Source of the DNA: CAZHTS01 sp964535315
Lineage (GTDB): Bacteria > Chloroflexota > Anaerolineae > Anaerolineales > Anaerolineaceae
Direction of reading: 5' to 3'
NCBI GenBank assembly: GCA_964535315.1
Contig: CAZHTS010000054.1
Span: 1 to 33,700 of the forward strand
DNA length: 33,700 nt
The translations under genes were made by a program, and so were the position numbers. The notes below the pieces were generated by a model. It did no database searches. It was not told the origin of the DNA and saw nothing but the letters and a program-made list of their open reading frames with translations. Shown here piece after piece: positions 14,611-21,293 of this stretch; position 1 is the stretch's first letter; each line of letters begins with the position of its first letter.

Positions 14611-15798
14611 TCAACCGATTAATCCGGTCAACCAGCCGGGAAACAGGCCAACCGCCAACAGCGCCGCCACCAGAGCGGCCAGAACGACCGCCGCCAGTTT
14701 GGGCTCCCCGCCCGCAGCGGGTTCATCCGGCTGGCCCAACCAGACGCGATGAATGACGCGCACGTAATACAACAACGCCAGGGCAGTCGCCACGGCCATG
14801 ACCAGCGCCAACCCCAGGCCGCCCAATTCAACCCCGGCCAGGTAGAGACGCCAGCGCCCCACAAAGCCAAACAGAGGCGGCACGCCAATCATCCCCAATG
14901 CGCCGGCGATGAACGCCGCCGAACTGACCGGGAAGCGGCTCGCCAGCCCACGGTCGTCCAAGGTAAGATTGTGGCCCGTCTGGCGTTCGGCCACGCCCAC
15001 CGCGCCAAAGAGCAGCACTTTGAAAAAGGCGTGGCTCAGAGCCGCCAGGATGGCGCCGCTCAGGCCGACCGTCGAACCGGCCAGCACGCCCAACAACAGA
15101 TAGCCCATGTCGTCGATGGTGGAATACGCCAGCATCCGCTTGAGATTGTGTTGGGCCAGGGCCAGCAGCGCCCCACCGTACATGGACAGCAGCGCCAGCG
15201 CCAGCCAGATGGCCGCATAGTCGTCAAAGATCCACGGCGAGCTGATCCGTAAGGCGATCAATTCGCCAAATGCGGCGATATCCACCACCGATACGATCAG
15301 CGCCGTGGTCATGGGCCTGGCGTGCTCGGCCACACCGGGCAGCCAGAAATAAAACGGCACCAGCGCCAGCTTCAGCGCAAAACCGGCCACGTACAGGCCG
15401 ACGACCACTTTGGAGAGCGGCGCGGCAGGAGGAACACTGCCGTCGCCGCTCAGATAAAGACCGGCTCCCAGGCAAACAACCGATAGCACCAGTAAGATCA
15501 AATAAGTCCTGGCAGCCGCTTTCACCCCATCGTTATCCTCCACCCAGACCAGGCCGACGGCCACAAAAGCCGCCGCGTCGAGCAGCAGCATGCGCCCCCA
15601 CTCCGAATGGACGGCCTGCCCGGCGACGACCAGCGCCCCCAGCAAGGCAGCCAGCCCCCACCAGCGCCCGCCCCCCTGAGGGATGGACCGGGCATACAGC
15701 CCCACACAGAGCAGAAGCACCACGAACGCGCCGCCGAAGACGAAGTCCCAGGAGAGATTACCCGCCAGAGTTGCCGTATCCATAATGGTTGAATTCAT
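14611..15798 (-). CDS. NuoN/MrpD-type antiporter-like membrane subunit
   Basis: A 395-residue protein with about 11-12 hydrophobic helices, of the proton-translocating antiporter family in complex I and group 4 hydrogenases. Characteristic are K-L-A-L-V-P-F-Y-F-W-L-P-G-V-A-E-H-A (Lys on the broken helix 7 region), L-A-Q-H-N-L-K-R-M-L-A-Y-S-T-I-D-D-M-G-Y, and S-H-A-F-F-K-V-L-L-F. It is shorter than typical NuoN (about 480). AGGGAGAG precedes the ATG at 15798. It is the second of two antiporter-like subunits, implying more than one pumping channel if all key residues are active. Confidence 0.92.
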   Translation of the reverse strand: MNSTIMDTATLAGNLSWDFVFGGAFVVLLLCVGLYARSIPQGGGRWWGLAALLGALVVAGQAVHSEWGRMLLLDAAAFVAVGLVWVEDNDGVKAAARTYLILLVLSVVCLGAGLYLSGDGSVPPAAPLSKVVVGLYVAGFALKLALVPFYFWLPGVAEHARPMTTALIVSVVDIAAFGELIALRISSPWIFDDYAAIWLALALLSMYGGALLALAQHNLKRMLAYSTIDDMGYLLLGVLAGSTVGLSGAILAALSHAFFKVLLFGAVGVAERQTGHNLTLDDRGLASRFPVSSAAFIAGALGMIGVPPLFGFVGRWRLYLAGVELGGLGLALVMAVATALALLYYVRVIHRVWLGQPDEPAAGGEPKLAAVVLAALVAALLAVGLFPGWLTGLIG

Positions 15799-15816
15799 CT
15801 TTCTCTCCCTTGCAGG

Positions 15817-17667
15817 TCACCCTAACCAGACCGCCACAAACGCCACCGCCACAAACAGCAGTGAGGCAGCCAGTGGATGAGCCTCACAGGTAGAGCGGAG
15901 CAGGCGATCAAACCAACTGGCCGTTGCTTTCAACCCACGCCAGAGCGCCAGATACAGACGATCCGGGTCGGTCGCAGCGTAGACCGGCGCAAAGGTCGTT
16001 TCGACCAGAGAAGAAAAGTCGTCCACGCCCATCCCGGCATTCACCGGCAGCGGATCCCCGCCGGTAAAGATACCGGCCGCTTCCGGGCGCGCCTTGCTGC
16101 GGGTCAGGCTGTAGACCAGCCAGCCAAGCAGCAGGGCCGCCACGGCGATGCCTGCCCCCAGCGTCACCTGCACGCCGGCCGAAGTCGTCTGCACGCCCAG
16201 CCAGGAGAGGGTAACCGTCCAGTGAAAGCCGAGGCTGTTCACCGCTGAAGCAACGACGCCCTGCATCAAAAGCTGAGGGGCCAGGCCGAACAGCACACAC
16301 AGCCCGGCCAGAACGCCCATCCCGGTCAACATCGTGGGTTCGGCTTCGTGAACCTTGCGCTCCTGCAACCAGGCCGGCATTTCGCCATAGAAGGTGCTGA
16401 CGGTGGCCTTGAGCATATAAAAGGCGGTGAAGACGCTGACCAGCCAGGCGACGAAGACGACGACCCACTGGCCGGCATCCAGCGCGGCATCCAGCAGCAG
16501 CCACTTGGCCACAAAACCGTTGGTCAACGGCACGCCGATAATGGCCGCAGCCGCGATCAACCACACCCGGGCGGTATGGGGCATGCGCTCCGCCAGCCCA
16601 CCCAGGCGGCGCAGGTCGCGCGTCCCGGTGGCATGCTGCACCGCCCCGGCGCACAGGAACAAGGTACCTTTAAACAGGCCATGCGACAGGCAATAAAACA
16701 ACCCGGCGGCCAGGCCCAGGTCGGTTCCCAGTCCCAGCCCGGTGATAATGTAGCCCAACTGGCTGATCGTAGAAAAAGCCAGCAGCCGCTTGAGATCGGT
16801 CTGCACCAGGGCAAACAACGCCCCCACCAGAATGGTGGCGCAGCCCAGCGCCAGAACGGTCGTGTTCCAGGCCGGCGGCCAGGCGCCCAGAGAGTACATA
16901 CGGGCGATCAGGTATACGCCCGCCTTGACGTAACAGGCAGAGTGCAACAAAGCGGAAACGGGGGTCGGCGCGTTCATCGCTTCAGGAATCCAGGTATGAA
17001 GCGGGAACATCACCGATTTCGCCATCGCCGCCGCCAGCATCAGAATGAAAATGGTCGTGGTAAAAGCCGCACCGACGGCGGGATCGCTCCACAAGAACGT
17101 ACCGGTTTGATGATAGAGCAGGAGGATCGCAATCAGGAACCCATAACCAGGGATATGGGTCATCACCAACACTTTGCGGGCCCCGTTGGCGGCGGCTGTT
17201 TCCTTATACCAGAACCCCACCAGAAAATAAGAACAGAGCCCGATCACTTCCCAACTCAGATAGGCCACCAACAGGTTTTCCGAGCAGACGAGACTGACCA
17301 GCCCGGCGATAAAGGTCAACATTAAAACGTAAAAACGGGTCACACCACCCGTTTCATGCGCCATGTAATCGATGCAGTACAGCAGGATGGCAGAGCCAAT
17401 CCCGGTTGCCATCAACGCAAAGACGAGGCTCAGCCCGTCCAGATGGAAATACAACCGTACGGCCTGATCCCCAAAGGAAATCGTGCTCTGGATGACGGCC
17501 CCGCCCAGGAGCGTGGGGAGCCACGCCAGCACGCCGGTGAGGGCCGCCAGACCGGTCAGGAAAGCAAGCCGGCCCTTCCCCTTTGCCGACAACGCCCGCC
17601 CCAGGGCAAACTGCAAAAGGACGCCGGCTGCGAGAACTTCCAATGGCAGAAGTGCATATTTTTCCAC
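15817..17667 (-). CDS. NuoL-type antiporter-like membrane subunit
   Basis: The 616-residue multi-pass protein matches complex I subunit 5 / EchA / HyfB relatives. Key residues are visible: the Glu in S-W-E-V-I-G-L-C-S-Y near residue 139, the Lys of A-M-A-K-S-V-M-F-P-L-H-T-W-I-P-E-A-M near residue 217, and H-S-A-C-Y-V-K-A-G-V-Y. The L-K-R-L-L-A-F-S-T-I-S-Q-L-G-Y signature follows. It starts at GTG (17667) with AGGAGG 5 nt upstream. The C-terminal 130 residues contain a soluble stretch and a last helix, but a long lateral amphipathic helix is not evident. First membrane gene of the complex, 76 nt after the ferredoxin gene. Confidence 0.94.
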   Translation of the reverse strand: MEKYALLPLEVLAAGVLLQFALGRALSAKGKGRLAFLTGLAALTGVLAWLPTLLGGAVIQSTISFGDQAVRLYFHLDGLSLVFALMATGIGSAILLYCIDYMAHETGGVTRFYVLMLTFIAGLVSLVCSENLLVAYLSWEVIGLCSYFLVGFWYKETAAANGARKVLVMTHIPGYGFLIAILLLYHQTGTFLWSDPAVGAAFTTTIFILMLAAAMAKSVMFPLHTWIPEAMNAPTPVSALLHSACYVKAGVYLIARMYSLGAWPPAWNTTVLALGCATILVGALFALVQTDLKRLLAFSTISQLGYIITGLGLGTDLGLAAGLFYCLSHGLFKGTLFLCAGAVQHATGTRDLRRLGGLAERMPHTARVWLIAAAAIIGVPLTNGFVAKWLLLDAALDAGQWVVVFVAWLVSVFTAFYMLKATVSTFYGEMPAWLQERKVHEAEPTMLTGMGVLAGLCVLFGLAPQLLMQGVVASAVNSLGFHWTVTLSWLGVQTTSAGVQVTLGAGIAVAALLLGWLVYSLTRSKARPEAAGIFTGGDPLPVNAGMGVDDFSSLVETTFAPVYAATDPDRLYLALWRGLKATASWFDRLLRSTCEAHPLAASLLFVAVAFVAVWLG

Positions 17668-17689
17668 AAAGGCCTCCTGATACGTTTGA

Positions 17690-17722
17690 GCCAGCCAGAC
17701 CCTGCCGAAGCATCTGGCTGGC
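17690..17722. other. intercistronic hairpin between ferredoxin and NuoL-like genes
   Basis: Arms GCCAGCCAGA (17690-17699) and the complementary 17713-17722 could form a 10-bp stem with a 13-nt loop in the 76-nt spacer. No T-run follows on the minus strand, so it is not an obvious terminator. It may tune mRNA stability. Confidence 0.35.
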
Positions 17723-17743
17723 CCATAACAGGAAGAAATCGTT

Positions 17744-18226
17744 TTAAGCGGGGTATCCCTGGATCGCTTCTTTCAACTTCGCAGCAAAATCCTTCTGGCG
17801 GGAGCGGGTCGAGAGCGTGTCTTCAACGTATTCCAACGCATCGGAAGGACACATCTTGACACAGGCCGGGTCTCCCTGGCAAACATCGCATTTGACAATG
17901 CGGTCGGTGAGGGCATCATAGATGGAATTTCCAAAAGGACAGGCCATCGTGCACATACGGCAGCGGATACAGCGGCTTTCGTCCAGCTCAATTTGAGCCG
18001 TCGCACTGTTGCGGTGCATGGCGCCGGTGGGGCAGACGGCAACGCAAGCGGCGTCGCTGCATTGTTGGCAAAGCATGGGCACTGAGACGCCTTCTTCTCT
18101 CCAGACGTACACGTGAACCCGCGAGGCTTCCAGCCGCTGGCTGCCCTCATGCTCGAAAGCACATGCCATAGCGCAAACCTGACAGCCTACACATCGATCG
18201 GGGTGGATCATCAAAATTTTAGCCAC
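17744..18226 (-). CDS. four-cluster [4Fe-4S] ferredoxin (HycB/CooF/DmsB type)
   Basis: A 160-residue electron-transfer protein with 16 Cys in four cluster sets: 12/15/18/22, 53/56/61/65, 86/89/92/96 and 113/116/122/126. This is the layout of HycB, CooF and DmsB-type subunits that link an oxidoreductase to a partner complex. The start is the GTG at 18226 (V-A-K-I-L-M-I-H-P-D-R-C), with GAGGAGG upstream; a longer frame exists but is unlikely. It sits 37 nt after mop and 76 nt before the hydrogenase genes on the same strand, exactly where a connecting subunit is expected. Physical coupling of Mop to the hydrogenase through it is inference. Confidence 0.93.
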   Translation of the reverse strand: MAKILMIHPDRCVGCQVCAMACAFEHEGSQRLEASRVHVYVWREEGVSVPMLCQQCSDAACVAVCPTGAMHRNSATAQIELDESRCIRCRMCTMACPFGNSIYDALTDRIVKCDVCQGDPACVKMCPSDALEYVEDTLSTRSRQKDFAAKLKEAIQGYPA

Positions 18227-18263
18227 AACTACCTCCTCTACTGTGCATGTGATAGCGATATGA

Positions 18264-21008
18264 TTAGCCGGCCAGAACAGCCTTTTTTTCAGCGGCAAGA
18301 GCAGCCAACACCTTCGCCGGGCGGGCGGGCATGTGGGTAACACGCGCCCCGGTGGCGTTCTTGATGGCGTTAGCAATCGCAGCATGCGGTGACGTCAAGG
18401 GCAGTTCGCCCACACCCGCGGCGCCAAAGGGGCCGTGTTCGCGCGGCGTCTCGACGTAAATGATGTCGAGCTTGTCGGGGATGTCTTTGGCGTAAGGAAT
18501 ACCGGCGCCGGCCATGGTCGAATGAATTTCGTAATCCTCGAAATCTTCGGTGAGCGCCAGACCGACACCCTGGGCAATGCCGCCATAAATCTGACCATCT
18601 ACAACCAGCTTATTGTTAATCTTGCCGATGTCGGCAACCAACGTCATCCCTTCGACCCTGGTCTTACCCGTATTGACGTCCACTTCGACCTCGGCCATAA
18701 AGATGCCGTACATATACACGGCGAATGGGCTGCCCTGTGCGGTTTCCAGGTCGCAATTCGTGTTCATGGAAGAAGCCCAACTGCCCTTATAGCGCAAGGC
18801 GAGACCTTCGGCGACCATCTGATCGTAGCTGCGGAACTTGCCGTTGCTGCCCTTCATCGCCGCCAGCAGGTTTTCGCAGGCGTTCTTGATGGCGTTTCCA
18901 ACCATTACCTGGCTGCGGCTGCCGCCCGCCGGGCCGCCGTTCGGGGTCAAAGCCGTGTCGTTCATGACCAGCTTGATCGCCTTGGGATCCAGCCCCAACG
19001 GCCGCAGCGCTTCGTGAGCGGTGCCAAGCACCCCCATATCCGCACCCTGACCGTGATCGTGCCAGTTGGCGTAAACGGTAACACCCTGTTTGGTAAGCTC
19101 GACGTCCACCTCGGCGCCATCCACACCATCCAGGCCACAGCCATAGATACCAATGGCAACCCCAACGCCCTTCTTCTTATCGGGGGTCGACTCGCGTTTG
19201 GCGCGTTCCAGCGCAGCCTGATAGCGTGGGCGCAGCTTGTCGATCATCTCGGGCAGCGAATAAACTTCGGGCGCCTGGCCGGTGGGGGTAGTATCGCCGG
19301 GGCGATACACATTCTGGTAGCGCAGTTCGAGCGGATCCATGCCGATCTTCTCGGCCAGATCGTCGATCAGGCTTTCCGAGGCAATGAAGCTTTCCGGTGA
19401 GCCGTAGCCGCGGAAGGCTGCGCCCCAGACATGATTGGTGCAAACCGTGCGGCCGATACCGCGGATATTGGGGATGTTATAACCGGCGCCAATAAACTGC
19501 GCGCCGCGCAGGGTGAGCAGATCGCCAAACTCCGAGTAAGGGCCATGATCCACCGTCCAATCGCTTTCCATCGCCAGCAGCTTGCCCTTGGAATCGGCAG
19601 CCAGCTTGAGGTTGACGAAGAAGGGCGAGCGCTTCCCGGTGTAGGTCATGTACTGCTGGTAATCGTACGTCAGCGAGACGGGGCGACCGGTCGCCATGCA
19701 GGCCACGCCCAACAGGGCTTCCATGGTCGGGGAGAATTTATACCCGAAGGTGCCGCCGGCCGGGTTCTGGATCATGCGGATCTTTTCAGGGGGCAGGCCC
19801 AACCCAGGGGCAATCATCAACAGATGCAGGGCCAGACCGATGCTCTTGGAGTGAATGGTCAGGCGGCCCTCGCTGTCAAAGTAAGCAAAACCGGTGTCCG
19901 ATTCCACCGTCAGGTGCGGCTGGCGCTGTGAATAGTAATTGTCTTCAACCACATAGGCGGCCCGCTCCATAATCGGCGCGGTTTCTTCGCCCTTGACGAC
20001 CTTCTGTTCGAAATAGACATTCGGTGTGCCGGGGTGAATTTCAATCGCATCCTCGGACATGGCGTCCATGGCGTTCATGTAGGCCGGCAGTACTTCCAGT
20101 TCAACCTTCACCTTGTCGGCGGCTGCCCGGGCATGCTCCTCGGTATCGGCGCAGACGATGGCAATGGCGTCGCCATACTGGAACACCTTGGTGTCGCACA
20201 AAATCGGGCGATCCCAACCGTCACCCTTATTGGTGGGGAAGGTGATCAGGCCGGTGATGCGGTTCTTGCCTTTGACGTCTTTGTGGGTGATTACCTTGAC
20301 GACGCCCGGCATCTTTTCCGCCGCGGAGGTATCGATCGAAAGAATGTTGGCGTGGGAGACCCTTGCCTGCACCAGCGCCAGGCGCAGGGTATTGGCCGGC
20401 ATTTTCAAGGCCAGATCCTGACCGAAGTCCAGCGTACCGGTCACTTTGGCCTTTGCCGTCGGGCGAGGATACTTGCTGCCCCAGATACGGCCGTCAGCCG
20501 GCATCTTGAACTCCAGTTCCGCCTGGCTCATTTCGCCGCGCAGCACTTTGGCGGCTTCTATGATTGCATCCACAATCGGCTTGTAGCCCGTGCAACGGCA
20601 AACATTGTGATGCTTGGTCAACCAGGCGCGCACCTCTTCGCGGGTCGGGTCAGGGTTGCTGTCCAGCAGCGCCTTGGCCGAGACGACCATACCCGGCGTA
20701 CAGAACCCACATTGGGCTGCGCCGTAAGCCGCGAAGGCAATCTGGATCGGGTGCATCTTTTCAGGCGTCCCAATCCCCTCGACGGTGATAATCTTCGCGC
20801 CATCGGGCACACGTCTGGCCTTGGTGACGCAGGCCAGGGTCAATTTGCCATCCACGATGACTGAGCAAGCCCCACAATGACCATCTTTGCAGGAAACTTT
20901 TGTGCCGGTCAACAGAAGCTTCTCGCGCAGCACATCGGCCAGGGAAGCGTCGTCAGGCACCTCAACGGATCGGGACACCCCATTGATCATAAATGTTTTC
21001 TTTTGCAT
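18264..21008 (-). CDS. mop: molybdenum aldehyde oxidoreductase (Mop, XDH family)
   Basis: The 914-residue enzyme is of the xanthine-oxidase family and very close in sequence pattern to the Desulfovibrio gigas aldehyde oxidoreductase (907 residues). It oxidises aldehydes to carboxylic acids with water at a molybdopterin-cytosine-dinucleotide site. Two [2Fe-2S] domains are intact: Cys40/45/48/60 (C-K-D-G-H-C-G-A-C) and Cys100/103/137/139 (C-G-F-C ... C-R-C). The catalytic Glu is in G-V-G-E-L-P-L-T-S-P-H, residue 868. The F-K-M-P-A-D-G-R-I-W-G-S-K-Y-P-R-P linker opens the Mo domain. No FAD domain is present, so electrons leave through Fe-S. The ATG at 21008 has AAGGAGG; the frame upstream is spurious. 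Confidence 0.97.
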   Translation of the reverse strand: MQKKTFMINGVSRSVEVPDDASLADVLREKLLLTGTKVSCKDGHCGACSVIVDGKLTLACVTKARRVPDGAKIITVEGIGTPEKMHPIQIAFAAYGAAQCGFCTPGMVVSAKALLDSNPDPTREEVRAWLTKHHNVCRCTGYKPIVDAIIEAAKVLRGEMSQAELEFKMPADGRIWGSKYPRPTAKAKVTGTLDFGQDLALKMPANTLRLALVQARVSHANILSIDTSAAEKMPGVVKVITHKDVKGKNRITGLITFPTNKGDGWDRPILCDTKVFQYGDAIAIVCADTEEHARAAADKVKVELEVLPAYMNAMDAMSEDAIEIHPGTPNVYFEQKVVKGEETAPIMERAAYVVEDNYYSQRQPHLTVESDTGFAYFDSEGRLTIHSKSIGLALHLLMIAPGLGLPPEKIRMIQNPAGGTFGYKFSPTMEALLGVACMATGRPVSLTYDYQQYMTYTGKRSPFFVNLKLAADSKGKLLAMESDWTVDHGPYSEFGDLLTLRGAQFIGAGYNIPNIRGIGRTVCTNHVWGAAFRGYGSPESFIASESLIDDLAEKIGMDPLELRYQNVYRPGDTTPTGQAPEVYSLPEMIDKLRPRYQAALERAKRESTPDKKKGVGVAIGIYGCGLDGVDGAEVDVELTKQGVTVYANWHDHGQGADMGVLGTAHEALRPLGLDPKAIKLVMNDTALTPNGGPAGGSRSQVMVGNAIKNACENLLAAMKGSNGKFRSYDQMVAEGLALRYKGSWASSMNTNCDLETAQGSPFAVYMYGIFMAEVEVDVNTGKTRVEGMTLVADIGKINNKLVVDGQIYGGIAQGVGLALTEDFEDYEIHSTMAGAGIPYAKDIPDKLDIIYVETPREHGPFGAAGVGELPLTSPHAAIANAIKNATGARVTHMPARPAKVLAALAAEKKAVLAG

Positions 21009-21086
21009 CCTTACCTCCTTACAGGAACATTGAGAATATGGTGCAGCGGCAGAATATTCGTTCTTTGGATCAGGACAACAGGGGGG

Positions 21087-21110
21087 AAAAATCACCTCTT
21101 TCGAGCGGTG
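21087..21110 (-). promoter_or_regulatory. possible attenuator hairpin in mop leader
   Basis: On the minus strand CACCGCTCGAAAGAGGTG folds as a bulged stem with a GAAA loop and is followed by ATTTTT, about 80 nt before the mop start. It looks like a weak intrinsic terminator or attenuator. The evidence is geometry only. Confidence 0.3.
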
Positions 21111-21151
21111 AAACAACCGGACGATATAGATCGTACGCAGAGTTACAACTA

Positions 21152-21163
21152 CTATGATCATAG
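21152..21163. promoter_or_regulatory. 12-bp palindrome in mop/trs divergent region
   Basis: CTATGATCATAG is a perfect palindrome placed between the divergent mop and FAD-oxidoreductase operons, with an imperfect repeat ACGAT-N4-ATCGT nearby (21121-21134). It is a candidate operator shared by both operons. No confident -35/-10 pair could be assigned to either side. Confidence 0.3.
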
Positions 21164-21293
21164 AAGAAAAAACCGGCGGAGTCATCGCACACCCGGACAG
21201 TCTATATTTGGCCCGAGTGGCCCATTCTGTATGGGTCAGTTGACCGATGCAGGCCAAAAATAGCTCTTATATACTGGTAGAATAGGGTATCGT

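Noticed and set aside
11176..17667. Complex I (NADH:quinone oxidoreductase) operon
   Set aside because: No NuoE/F/G/A/J/K genes, and the NuoD-like protein retains both CxxC nickel-binding pairs. A group 4 [NiFe] hydrogenase is the better reading.
18227..18385. N-terminal extension of the four-cluster ferredoxin
   Set aside because: It overlaps the end of mop, has no family similarity, and the GTG at 18226 has a strong ribosome-binding site.
21009..21257. 83-residue N-terminal extension of Mop
   Set aside because: AAGGAGG directly precedes the ATG at 21008, and the chain from there aligns from its first residues with D. gigas Mop, with identical Cys numbering.
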